From JAGOCV01 sp049445855 (GTDB lineage: Bacteria; Pseudomonadota; Gammaproteobacteria; Burkholderiales; Burkholderiaceae_C), in contig NZ_JBMSDV010000001.1 of NCBI RefSeq assembly GCF_049445855.1, positions 1,240,001 through 1,304,000 on the forward strand: a stretch of 64,000 bases of DNA. Reading direction: 5' to 3'. Under the pieces are notes generated by a model, which searched no databases, was not told the origin of the DNA, and saw nothing but the letters and a program-made list of their open reading frames with translations. Made by a program: the position numbers and the translations under genes. Shown here piece by piece: positions 52,989 through 61,258 of the stretch (positions within the stretch are counted from its first letter, which is position 1; every line of letters starts with the position of its first letter).

Positions 52989-54374
52989 TCAGCTGGCGGC
53001 CAGCTTCAGTTGCGCGATGAGTCCCGTCCCGTCGGCACGATTGGCCAGCAGGAGCTCCGCCTTGTTGCGGCGCGCCGCCGCCAGTGCGATGGCCAGCCCC
53101 AGGCCACTGCCGCGCGTGTCGTTGCCCGGCACGCGGAAGAACCTGTCGAACACGCGCTCCAGCATCTCCGGGGGAACGCCGGGTCCGTGGTCGCCCACCT
53201 CGATGACGATGCGGCCGTCGCGCTGCGCAAGCAGCACATCCACCGCACTGCCCTCGGGCGCATGACGCAGCGCGTTGTCGATCAGGTTGTCCAGGATGCT
53301 GCGCAGGTCCTGCGGCGCAAAGCACACGTGCGCCTTCACGGTCGCCGGCAGCTCGTCGACGAGACCGAGGTCGATGCCGCGCTGGTCGGCCAGCGCGATG
53401 AGCGTGTTGATGCTCTCCCGCGCCTGCTGCCTCAGGTCGACCGTCTCGGCCTGCACGGCCTGCGCTTCCTGACGCGACAGCCGCAGCATCTGGTCCACGA
53501 GGCGCTGCGCGCGTTGAACACCGGCTTCCAGCTGCTCGAACTGCGCATCGCATCGGGCATCGGCTGGCAAGCCCGCCAGTTGCGCACGCAGGTTCACGAG
53601 CTGCAGGCCGATGGCGGCCATCGGCGTGCGCAGCTCGTGCGCGGCGTCCTGCATGAAGCGGCGTTGTGCGCCGAAGGCATCGCGCAATCGTGCCAGCAGG
53701 CTGTTGAACGATTCGACCAGCGGCCGGATCTCCAGCGGCACGCGATCGAGCGGCAGTTCCTGGATGCTGTGCTCGTCCTGCCGCGCGGCGCTCTGGCTGA
53801 TCTCGCGCACCGCACGCGTGACCATCGCGACGATGCCCCAGATCACCAGCAGTGACAGCGGCAGCAGGATGGCCACCGGCAGGATCGCCGCACCCGCACG
53901 GCCGAGCAACTGCACGGTGCGGAATTTCTGGCTCTGCGACACCTGCACACGCCGGCCGGTCGCGTCGGGCGACACCGCCAGGTACACACGCCACTTCTCA
54001 CCGCCCGCCTCGACGTCGTGAAAGCCCGGGCCGGCCTGCAGCGGCAGCACATGCGCCGGGTAGTTGGAGAGCTTCAGATGCCCCTGGCCGTCGTACACCT
54101 GCACGGCATACGTGCCCCATTCACGCACGCGCTCACGCGTGAGCACGGGCAGGTGCACGCTGAGTTCCTCGACCTTTTCATGCTGCGTATTCCTCACCAT
54201 CAGCGAGTTGCCCAGCATGCTCATCTGGTCGTCCATGAAGGTATTGACCATGGTGGAATAGCTCCACCAGCTGGCCGCGCCCGCCAGTGCAGCCACCAGT
54301 GCGAACAGCGGCAGCAGCCAGGCCAGCAGCACGCCGCGCAGCGAACAGCCCGGACCTTTCGGAAAGACGTTCAT
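52989..54374 (-). CDS. Two-component sensor histidine kinase (QseC/TctE-like)
   Basis: A 461-residue inner-membrane kinase. One helix at about 17-38, a periplasmic sensor of about 120 residues, and a second helix at about 160-186 are followed by a HAMP-like region. The phosphoacceptor is His246 in 'MQDAAHELRTPMAAIG'. The ATPase domain shows 'LDNLIDNALRHAPEGSAVDV', 'GDHGPGVP' and 'GSGLGLAIALAAARRN'. Its start overlaps the stop of the response-regulator gene by ATGA. The architecture matches the QseC/TctE group, but the signal is unknown. Confidence 0.92.
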   Translation of the reverse strand: MNVFPKGPGCSLRGVLLAWLLPLFALVAALAGAASWWSYSTMVNTFMDDQMSMLGNSLMVRNTQHEKVEELSVHLPVLTRERVREWGTYAVQVYDGQGHLKLSNYPAHVLPLQAGPGFHDVEAGGEKWRVYLAVSPDATGRRVQVSQSQKFRTVQLLGRAGAAILPVAILLPLSLLVIWGIVAMVTRAVREISQSAARQDEHSIQELPLDRVPLEIRPLVESFNSLLARLRDAFGAQRRFMQDAAHELRTPMAAIGLQLVNLRAQLAGLPADARCDAQFEQLEAGVQRAQRLVDQMLRLSRQEAQAVQAETVDLRQQARESINTLIALADQRGIDLGLVDELPATVKAHVCFAPQDLRSILDNLIDNALRHAPEGSAVDVLLAQRDGRIVIEVGDHGPGVPPEMLERVFDRFFRVPGNDTRGSGLGLAIALAAARRNKAELLLANRADGTGLIAQLKLAAS

Positions 54375-55057
54375 GCGCCCGCCCCCGGTGCCGTGGCGGT
54401 CACGGCGACCACACGCCAGCCGAGCCCGCGCACGTTGCGGATCAGGTCCGCACCCAGCTTGCGGCGCATGCCGTGGATCAGCACGTCCACCGCGTTGCTG
54501 GACACTTCCTCGCCCCAGCCGTAGATGCGTTCCTCGAGCTGATCGCGCGAAAGGATGGCACCCGGCCGCTCCAGCAGGGCGTGCAGCAGCGCGAACTCGC
54601 GCGCCGAAAGCTCGATGCGCCCGGAAGACATCAGTACTTCGCGCGTGGTGAGGTCCAGCTGGAACCCGGCCTGCCCGATGAGCGAGTGCGCCGCACCGTC
54701 GCGACGGCGGATCACCGCGCGCATGCGAGCGAGCAGTTCGCGGAATTCATAGGGCTTGAGCAGGTAGTCGTCGGCGCCCAGGTCCAGGCCCCGGATGCGG
54801 TCGTCCAGCCCGTCGCGCGCGGTGAGCACGAGCACGGGGGTGAGGTCGCCGCGCGTGCGGCAGTGGCGCAGCACTTCCACGCCGTCGAGTTTGGGCAGGC
54901 CGAGGTCGAGCAGCACGCAGGCGTAACCGCCGTCGTCGATGGCGCTGCGTGCCAGCATGCCGTCCCGCACCCAGTCCACCGACCAGCCCTCACGGCCCAA
55001 CGCCTGCGCCAGGCCCTGGCCGATCATGGTGTCGTCTTCAACGAGGAGTACGCGCAT
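54371..55057 (-). CDS. OmpR-family response regulator (QseB/TctD-like)
   Basis: A 228-residue regulator from the ATG at 55057, the position that gives the standard 'MRVLLVEDD' opening; an in-frame ATG at 55069 would add four residues. The receiver has Asp8-9, phosphoacceptor Asp51 ('CVLLDLGLPKLDG'), and 'VLVLTARDGLDD'. The C-terminal winged helix shows 'LIGQAGFQLDLTTREVLMSS' and 'LSAREFALLHALLERPGAIL'. It is coupled to its cognate kinase and its start lies inside the 3' end of the small membrane-protein gene. Confidence 0.93.
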   Translation of the reverse strand: MRVLLVEDDTMIGQGLAQALGREGWSVDWVRDGMLARSAIDDGGYACVLLDLGLPKLDGVEVLRHCRTRGDLTPVLVLTARDGLDDRIRGLDLGADDYLLKPYEFRELLARMRAVIRRRDGAAHSLIGQAGFQLDLTTREVLMSSGRIELSAREFALLHALLERPGAILSRDQLEERIYGWGEEVSSNAVDVLIHGMRRKLGADLIRNVRGLGWRVVAVTATAPGAGA

Positions 55058-55331
55058 CCCCGCCCGCATTCACGCCGATCCGCAGGGACTGGCACTGGAC
55101 TGTTTCGCCCGCATCCCACGCCGCTTCGCGTCGCAGGCTCATCCACCGGCGCAGGAACACGACCGCCATGAACGTGAGCAGGCCGAGCATCAGTGCGTGG
55201 AACAACAGGCCATTGCCGATGGAAGTCTGCCGCAGCAGGAAGAAGCCGTGGGCGACGACCAGGAAGGCGAGCAGCAGCAGGGCCAGGGCAGCCCGGTCGG
55301 TGGAAGACAGCGAGTTCGCAGGACGGTTCAT
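55038..55331 (-). CDS. Small two-helix membrane protein upstream of response regulator
   Basis: A 97-residue protein from the ATG at 55331, with CCGGAG six bases upstream. Two hydrophobic helices are visible (about 13-33 and 41-61), then an Arg-rich turn 'LRRWMSLRREAAW' and a short polar tail. Its last 20 bases overlap the response-regulator start, so it is probably the first gene of a three-gene operon with the regulator and kinase. It belongs to no family I recognise. It could tune the kinase in the membrane, which is a guess from position. Confidence 0.6.
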   Translation of the reverse strand: MNRPANSLSSTDRAALALLLLAFLVVAHGFFLLRQTSIGNGLLFHALMLGLLTFMAVVFLRRWMSLRREAAWDAGETVQCQSLRIGVNAGGDARTPR

Positions 55332-55420
55332 GGCAACTCCGGAGGCGGTCGAAGGGAAGCGCCGATGCTGCCGGTCGAGAATTAGCTGGGGATTAGCCGG
55401 GCATCCACCGGGTTCGACGG

Positions 55421-56197
55421 TCAGAACTTCTCGTGCGGGCCGAGGTAGCGCCATTGTCCCACCGGCAGGTTGCCCAGCACGACGCGCCCGATGCGGATGC
55501 GCTTGAGGCCGACGACCTTGAGGCCGACCAGTTCGCACATGCGACGGATCTGGCGCTTCTTGCCCTCGGTGAGCACGAAGCGCAATTGCTCGGGGTTCTG
55601 CCAGTCGACCTGCGCAGGCTTGAGCGGCTTGCCGTCCAGCGACAGGCCGTGTCGCAGGCGCGCGAGTTGCTGGGGCGGAAACGATGCCTGCGGATTGCTC
55701 GCGATATCGCCGAACTGCACGCGCACGAGGTATTCCTTCTCCATGCCCGAGTCTTCGCCGATGAGCTGGCGCGCCACGCGTCCGTCCTGCGTGAGCACGA
55801 GCAGGCCGACCGAGTCGATGTCCAGCCGGCCGGCCGGTGCGAGACCGCGCAGTTGCTGCGGGCTGAAGCGCATGCGGCTCGGGTCGTCGCGCCAGTGGGT
55901 GCGCGCGCCGATGAGCGTGGCCGCGGGTGCGTGCCCGTCTTCGGCCTGGCCGCTGACGTAGCCCATGGGTTTGTGCAGGAGGATGGTGACCTGCGTGGCC
56001 TGCTGGCCCTGCGCCTTCTTGTCGACCTCGATGCGATCCTGCGGCAAGACCTTGAGACCCATCGGCGCGACCTGGCCGTTGACCTTGACCCAGCCCCGCT
56101 CGATCCAGTCGTCCGCCTCGCGCCTCGAACACAGGCCGAGTTCGGCCATGCGTTTGTTGAGGCGGCTGGGTTCGTTGGCTGGGCTGGCGTCTGTCAT
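55421..56197 (-). CDS. rRNA large-subunit pseudouridine synthase, RluF/RsuA family
   Basis: A 258-residue enzyme with an N-terminal S4 RNA-binding domain ('[20 protein letters not shown]', about 12-31) and a RsuA-type catalytic domain. The catalytic aspartate is Asp126 in '[15 protein letters not shown]'; 'KPMGYVSG' and '[15 protein letters not shown]' complete the pattern. Enzymes of this family convert specific uridines of rRNA to pseudouridine. RluF is the closest by layout, but RluB/RluE cannot be excluded. A gene-free repeat region lies just upstream. Confidence 0.9.
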   Translation of the reverse strand: MTDASPANEPSRLNKRMAELGLCSRREADDWIERGWVKVNGQVAPMGLKVLPQDRIEVDKKAQGQQATQVTILLHKPMGYVSGQAEDGHAPAATLIGARTHWRDDPSRMRFSPQQLRGLAPAGRLDIDSVGLLVLTQDGRVARQLIGEDSGMEKEYLVRVQFGDIASNPQASFPPQQLARLRHGLSLDGKPLKPAQVDWQNPEQLRFVLTEGKKRQIRRMCELVGLKVVGLKRIRIGRVVLGNLPVGQWRYLGPHEKF

Positions 56198-56704
56198 GTC
56201 GTTGCGATTTTATGGCCCTCTCTTACTGGGTGGCTGGCTGCGCGTGGGCTGGCCTGTGGCAGGGCGGAGTCACTGGCCGCTGAAGCGGCTCCCCTGCGCT
56301 GCTCGCTCCAGGCGGGGTCCGCAGAACTCGCTTCGCTCAAACAACTGCGGCCCTGATCCGCCTTACGCTGTGCTGCTCGGCAGTGCCAGACGCCCTGCCA
56401 CAGGCCAGCCCACGCTCCGCTGTATCGATTCTGCAAGTCAGACAACAAGAAGCCGCGTGCCAGCAAAGTCCCATTGCGGCAGCGCTGACCGAGCGAAGCT
56501 CCTTCAACCTCCACCAAGCCTGATGGGCCGCTGTGGCCATGGCCCTTGTGCGCGGCTGAGCAGCGGAGGGCGGCGGGGAAAGAGAAGCGAAGTTGTTTGA
56601 GCGAAGCGAGTTCTTCGCTTCCCCCGCTGACCGAGCAGCGCAAGGGAGTCCGAAGGGCCCGCGAACCTGGGCCACGGCCACAGCGGCCCATCAGGCGCTC
56701 TCCC
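56198..56704. repeat. Gene-free block of three interleaved long inverted-repeat pairs
   Basis: These 507 bases contain no credible gene. They hold three pairs of inverted repeats. Pair A is a perfect 24-mer (56243-56266 and 56391-56414). Pair B is a perfect 24-mer (56323-56346 and 56591-56614). Pair C is a 27-mer with one mismatch (56519-56545 and 56669-56695). A and B interleave, so the RNA could only form them as alternatives or as a pseudoknot. Shorter repeated words (GACCGAGC, AGCGAAGC) recur. This looks like several copies of a dispersed intergenic element of Comamonadaceae, in opposite orientations. Confidence 0.8.
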
Positions 56705-57430
56705 CTACTTCGACAACCAGCTCGACCGCAAGGCCTGCAGATCCAGCACACGCAACCCGCCGTATTCGACGCGGATCGCGCCCTGATCCTGCAGGGTGAT
56801 CAGCGCCTTGTTCACCCGCTGCCGCGACAGGCCGACGAGATAGGCCAGCTCCTGCTGCGTGATGCGCAGCACCTCACCCACGCCCGGGTACAGCACCGGG
56901 TTGAACAGCGACGCAAGGCCGCGCGCCACGCGCACGTCGGGGTTGTTCAGCCGGTCGATCTCGCGCGCCGCGATGAACTGCCCCAGCCGCTCGTTCAGCT
57001 GGTTCATGATGAAACGGTTGAAGCCGATCGAGTGGTCCAGCAGCCAGTGGAAGGTGTCCACCGGCACGCCGGCGATCACGCTTTTGCGCAGCGCCTGGAT
57101 GTTGTAGCGGTAGGGCTCGCGCTTGAGCGCCGTGCCTTCGCCGAACCAGCCGCCCGGCGGGATGCCGGTGAAGGTGGTCGTCGCGCCCTGGGCGTTGTCG
57201 CTGCTCATCTTGAACAGGCCGTCGACCACGCCGAACCAGTAAGTCACCGGCCGGCCCACGCGGCAGACGAACTCGCCGGGCCCGGCATCGCTGACGCGCA
57301 GTTCGGCCACGGCAAGCCGGCGCTCTTCATCCTTCAGAAGCGCGAGCCACGGGATGCCTGCCAGCTCCTGCGGCGTTGCGGCGCGGCGGCGCTGGTGCAA
57401 TGTGGAGTCGTGGGTGGTCGTCGACGGCAT
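56705..57430 (-). CDS. Crp/Fnr-family transcriptional regulator
   Basis: A 241-residue regulator with a cyclic-nucleotide-binding-type sensor domain (about 30-150; 'VGRPVTYWFGVVDGLFKMSS', 'PPGGWFGEGTALKREPYRYN') and a C-terminal Crp-type helix-turn-helix ('ITQQELAYLVGLSRQRVNKA'). The recognition helix has Arg-Gln where Crp has Arg-Glu. The cNMP contact residues of Crp (GE..LI..RSA) are only partly present ('FGEGTALKREPYR'), so the effector is unclear; there are no Fnr iron-sulfur cysteines. It is divergent from the acyl-CoA ligase/ABC operon and a palindrome lies between them, so it probably controls that operon. Confidence 0.9.
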   Translation of the reverse strand: MPSTTTHDSTLHQRRRAATPQELAGIPWLALLKDEERRLAVAELRVSDAGPGEFVCRVGRPVTYWFGVVDGLFKMSSDNAQGATTTFTGIPPGGWFGEGTALKREPYRYNIQALRKSVIAGVPVDTFHWLLDHSIGFNRFIMNQLNERLGQFIAAREIDRLNNPDVRVARGLASLFNPVLYPGVGEVLRITQQELAYLVGLSRQRVNKALITLQDQGAIRVEYGGLRVLDLQALRSSWLSK

Positions 57431-57474
57431 GGAAACTCCGGATAGGGAAAGTCCGCCCCGGTATCACCCTTAAA

Positions 57475-57492
57475 TTGTCGTCCGAACGACAA
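57475..57492. promoter_or_regulatory. Crp/Fnr-type palindrome between regulator and acyl-CoA ligase
   Basis: TTGTCGTCCGAACGACAA has perfect 7-bp arms around four bases. Written as TGTCG-N6-CGACA it has the spacing of Crp sites (TGTGA-N6-TCACA) with altered half-sites. It is centred 53 bp from the regulator start and 42 bp from the ligase ATG, in the 95-bp divergent promoter gap. The local Crp/Fnr-type protein is the likely ligand. Confidence 0.65.
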
Positions 57493-57525
57493 CTTGGCGT
57501 CAAACCGGCTCCTACATTGGGCCCC

Positions 57526-59472
57526 ATGGAGACAACCTTTCCCCGCCTGCTGCTCAGGCATGCCGCCGAACGCCCCGACGCGCCGGCCATGCGCGAGAAG
57601 GAATACGGCATCTGGCAGACCCACACCTGGGCCGGCATGGCGCAGATGGTCGAGCACGCGGCCTGCGGCCTGCACCAGGCCGGCCTCACGCGCGGTGAGC
57701 ACGTGGTGGTGATCGGCGCGAACCGCCCCCGCCTCTATGCCGTCACGCTGGCCGTCCAGGCGCTCGGTGCGATCCCCGTGCCGCTGTATCAGGACGCCGT
57801 GGGCGCGGAGTACCTGTTCCCCATCACCAATGCCGAAGTGCGTTTCTGCGTCGCAGAAGACCAGGAGCAGGTGGACAAGCTGCTGGAAATCCGCGCGCAG
57901 TGCCCGCTGATCTCCCACATCTTCTACGACGACCCCCGCGGCCTGCGCAACTACAGCGAGGCAGGACTTGCGTCGCTCGAAAGCCTGCTGGAAAGCGGTG
58001 CGGCATTTGCGCAGCAGCACCCGCAGTTCTTCACAACCGCGGTCGACAAAGTTGAGCCCGGTGACGTGGCGGCGATGTTCTTCACCTCCGGCACCACAGG
58101 CAACCCGAAGGGCGTCGTGCACACGCATGCGTCGCTGCTCAACCGCGCGCAGGCCGGCGCGGACTTCGACAGGCTGACCGCCAACGAGGAAGTCCTGGCG
58201 TACCTGCCACCCGCGTGGGTGGGCCAGAACATCTTCAGCTACGCGCAGTGGCTGGCCTGCGGCTACATCGTGAACTGCCCCGAGTCGGGCAGCACGGTGA
58301 TGATCGACCTGAAGGAAGTCGGGCCGACCTACTACTTCGCGCCGCCGCGCGTGTTCGAAGCCCTTCTCACCAGCGTGATGATCCGCATGGAAGACGCTGG
58401 CGCAATCAAACGCAGCATGTTCCACCACTTCATGAACGTGGCGCGACGCGTGGGTCCGGCGCGCATGGATGGCAAGGCGCTGTCGCTGGGTGATCGCGTT
58501 TCGTATGCGCTGGGCAACCTGTTCGTCTACGGCCCGCTGCGCAACAACCTGGGCCTGTCGCGCGTGCGCGTGGCCTACACCGCCGGCGAAGCCATCGGCC
58601 CCGACCTGTTCACGTTCTACCGCTCCATCGGGGTCAACCTCAAGCAACTTTACGGTTCCACCGAGACGGCCGTGTTCGTGTGCCTGCAGCCGGACAACCA
58701 GGTGCGCGCCGACACCGTGGGCATCCCGATCCAGGGTGTGGAGATCAAGGTGGCCGACAACGGCGAGATCCTGGTGCGCTCGGCGGGCCTGCTCAAGGGC
58801 TACTACAAGAACGAAGCTGCGACGGCCGAAGTGCTGACGGCCGATGGCTGGTACCACACGAGCGATGCGGGCTTCCTGGATGCGAGCGGGCATCTGAAGA
58901 TCATCGACCGCGTGAAGGACGTGGGCCGCATCCGCGGCGGTGCGAACGACGGCGCGATGTTCGCGCCCAAGTACGTGGAGAACAAGCTCAAGTTCTTCCC
59001 GCACATCAAGGAAGCGGTGGCGCTGGGCGACGGGCGCGACCGCGTGTGCGTGATGATCAACATCGACTTCGACGCCGTGGGCAACTGGGCCGAGCGCCGC
59101 AACCTGCCCTATGCCGGCTACACCGACCTCGCGCAAAAGCCCGAGGTGTACGAGCTCATCCGTGAATGCGTGGAGAAGGTCAACGCCGACTTGGCCAACG
59201 ACGCGTTGCTCGCGGGCAGCCAGATCAGCCGTTTCCTCGTGCTGCACAAGGAGCTGGATGCCGACGACGGCGAGCTCACGCGGACCAACAAGGTCCGCCG
59301 CGGCTTCATCGGCGAGAAGTACGCGGTGCTGGTCGATGCGCTTTACAGCGGTCGCCTCGTGCAATTCATCGAGACGCAGGTGAAATTCGAGGACGGGCGC
59401 ACCGGCAGCGTGAGCGCCACGCTGAAGATCCAGGACGCGAAAACCTTCTCCGCCGTGAAGGCAGCTGCATGA
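57526..59472 (+). CDS. AMP-forming acyl-CoA synthetase/ligase
   Basis: A 648-residue adenylate-forming enzyme of the long-chain acyl-CoA synthetase group. The ATP loop 'FTSGTTGNPKGVVHTHAS' (about 186-203), 'YGSTETAVF' and 'GWYHTSDAGFLDASGHLKII' are intact. It activates a carboxylic acid with ATP and CoA in the cytosol. The ATG at 57526 overlaps no upstream gene, and its stop overlaps the livG-type start by ATGA. Such ligase plus branched-chain-type ABC operons are common in betaproteobacteria and probably import and activate one class of fatty or aromatic acid; the acid is not known. Confidence 0.93.
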   Translation: METTFPRLLLRHAAERPDAPAMREKEYGIWQTHTWAGMAQMVEHAACGLHQAGLTRGEHVVVIGANRPRLYAVTLAVQALGAIPVPLYQDAVGAEYLFPITNAEVRFCVAEDQEQVDKLLEIRAQCPLISHIFYDDPRGLRNYSEAGLASLESLLESGAAFAQQHPQFFTTAVDKVEPGDVAAMFFTSGTTGNPKGVVHTHASLLNRAQAGADFDRLTANEEVLAYLPPAWVGQNIFSYAQWLACGYIVNCPESGSTVMIDLKEVGPTYYFAPPRVFEALLTSVMIRMEDAGAIKRSMFHHFMNVARRVGPARMDGKALSLGDRVSYALGNLFVYGPLRNNLGLSRVRVAYTAGEAIGPDLFTFYRSIGVNLKQLYGSTETAVFVCLQPDNQVRADTVGIPIQGVEIKVADNGEILVRSAGLLKGYYKNEAATAEVLTADGWYHTSDAGFLDASGHLKIIDRVKDVGRIRGGANDGAMFAPKYVENKLKFFPHIKEAVALGDGRDRVCVMINIDFDAVGNWAERRNLPYAGYTDLAQKPEVYELIRECVEKVNADLANDALLAGSQISRFLVLHKELDADDGELTRTNKVRRGFIGEKYAVLVDALYSGRLVQFIETQVKFEDGRTGSVSATLKIQDAKTFSAVKAAA

Positions 59473-60302
59473 TGGACATGTCACCTCCTCCCCTCCTCGA
59501 CGAAGCCGCGCCGGCCAGGGCCGGCCGCAAGATCGGCGACGTCATCCTCGAAGTGAAGGACATCTCGCTCGCGTTCGGCGGCGTGAAGGCGCTCACCGAT
59601 ATCTCGTTCGATGTTCGCGAGCACGAGATCCGCGCCATCATCGGCCCCAACGGCGCGGGCAAGAGCTCCATGCTCAACTGCATCAACGGCGTGTACCAGC
59701 CGCAGCAGGGTGCCATCAGCCTGCGCGGCCAGCAGTTCCGCCACATGAACTCGCGGCAGGTCGCCGAGATGGGCGTGGCCCGCACCTTCCAGAACCTCGC
59801 GCTGTTCAAGGGCATGAGCGTGCTCGACAACATCATGACCGGGCGCAACCTCAAGATCCGCAGCAACATCCTGCTGCAGGCCTTGCGCATCGGCCCCGCG
59901 CAGCGCGAGGAAATCCGCCAGCGCGAATTCGTCGAACGCATCATCGACTTCCTGGAAATCCAGGCCTGGCGCAAGACGCCGGTCGGCCAGTTGCCCTACG
60001 GCCTGCAAAAACGCGTGGACCTGGGCCGCGCCCTCGCGATGGAGCCGCAGGTGCTGCTGCTGGACGAGCCGATGGCCGGCATGAACGTGGAAGAGAAGCA
60101 GGACATGTGCCGCTTCATCCTCGACGTGAACGACGAGTTCGGCACGACCGTGGTGCTCATCGAGCACGACATGGGCGTGGTGATGGACATCTCCGACCGC
60201 GTGGTGGTGCTCGACTACGGCCGCAAGATCGGCGACGGCACGCCCGACGAAGTGCGCAACAACCCCGAAGTGATCAAAGCCTATCTGGGCACATCGCATT
60301 GA
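59469..60302 (+). CDS. Branched-chain-type ABC transporter ATPase (LivG-like)
   Basis: A 277-residue ABC ATPase beginning at the ATG that overlaps the ligase stop. Walker A is 'GPNGAGKSSMLNCI' (about 59-72), the LivG-type loop 'VARTFQNLALFKGMSVLDNI' follows, and Walker B is 'LLLDEPMAGMNVEEKQ'. The signature is unusual: 'LPYGLQKRVDLGRALA' in place of the common LSGGxQ, a form known in LivG relatives. It energises uptake with the permeases encoded next. Confidence 0.93.
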   Translation: MMDMSPPPLLDEAAPARAGRKIGDVILEVKDISLAFGGVKALTDISFDVREHEIRAIIGPNGAGKSSMLNCINGVYQPQQGAISLRGQQFRHMNSRQVAEMGVARTFQNLALFKGMSVLDNIMTGRNLKIRSNILLQALRIGPAQREEIRQREFVERIIDFLEIQAWRKTPVGQLPYGLQKRVDLGRALAMEPQVLLLDEPMAGMNVEEKQDMCRFILDVNDEFGTTVVLIEHDMGVVMDISDRVVVLDYGRKIGDGTPDEVRNNPEVIKAYLGTSH

Positions 60303-60314
60303 GCAGGACGCGAC

Positions 60315-61244
60315 ATGGGCTTCTTCCTTGAAACTCTCTTCGGCGGCCTGATGGCCGGCATGCTGTATTCGCTGGTGGCGCTCGGCTTCGTGTTGATCTA
60401 CAAGGCGTCGGGCGTCTTCAATTTCTCGCAGGGCGCGATGGTGCTGTTCGCCGCGCTCGCGATGGCGCGCTTCGCCGAGTGGTACCCGAAGTGGTTCGGC
60501 TTCGAGAGCCTGATCCTTGCGAACCTGCTGGCCTTCGTCACGGCCATGGCACTGATGGTGGTTGTGGCCTGGCTGATCCAGCGGCTGTGCCTGTCCAGGC
60601 TGGTCAACCAGGAGGGCATCACGCTGCTCATGGCGACGCTGGGCATCGCCTACTTCCTCGACGGCCTGGGCCAGACGCTGTTCGGCAACGACATCTACAA
60701 GATCGATGTAGGCATGCCGAAGGACCCGGCCATGATCCTGGAAAACACCTTCCAGGGCGGGCTGCTGATCAACAAGGAAGACCTCGTCGCCGCGCTCGTG
60801 GCTGCCGCGCTCGTGGTGGCACTCGCCATCTTTTTCCAGAAGACGTCCACCGGCCGCGCGCTGCGCGCGGTGGCGGACGATCACCAGGCTGCGCAGTCCA
60901 TCGGCATTCCGCTGGACCGCATCTGGGTGATCGTCTGGTCGGTGGCCGGCTTCTCCGCGCTCGTGGCCGGGATCATCTGGGGATCCAAGCTCGGCGTGCA
61001 GTTTTCGCTGTCACTCGTCGCCCTCAAGGCGCTGCCCGTCGTGATCCTGGGAGGGCTCACATCCGTGCCGGGCGCGATCATCGGGGGGCTCATCATCGGT
61101 GTGGGAGAAAAGCTCTCCGAGATCTACATCGGGCCGCTGCTGGGAGGCGGCATCGAGATCTGGTTCGCCTACGTGCTGGCGCTTCTGTTCCTTCTCGTGC
61201 GGCCGCAGGGCCTGTTCGGCGAGAAGATCATCGACCGCGTGTGA
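60315..61244 (+). CDS. Branched-chain-type ABC transporter permease (LivH-like)
   Basis: A 309-residue membrane protein with eight or so hydrophobic helices. The LivH pattern is clear: 'GLMAGMLYSLVALGFVLIYK' near residue 11, 'TSTGRALRAVADDHQAAQSI' (the ATPase-docking loop) and 'LPVVILGGLTSVPGAIIGGL'. It starts 12 bp after the ATPase gene and pairs with the LivM-type permease 14 bp downstream to form the channel. Confidence 0.94.
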   Translation: MGFFLETLFGGLMAGMLYSLVALGFVLIYKASGVFNFSQGAMVLFAALAMARFAEWYPKWFGFESLILANLLAFVTAMALMVVVAWLIQRLCLSRLVNQEGITLLMATLGIAYFLDGLGQTLFGNDIYKIDVGMPKDPAMILENTFQGGLLINKEDLVAALVAAALVVALAIFFQKTSTGRALRAVADDHQAAQSIGIPLDRIWVIVWSVAGFSALVAGIIWGSKLGVQFSLSLVALKALPVVILGGLTSVPGAIIGGLIIGVGEKLSEIYIGPLLGGGIEIWFAYVLALLFLLVRPQGLFGEKIIDRV

Positions 61245-61258
61245 AGGAGGCCTGAACC

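Noticed and set aside
56194..56751. 185-codon frame through the inverted-repeat block
   Set aside because: It is a translation of repeat DNA, with no ribosome site or domain, and overlaps the end of the Crp/Fnr gene.
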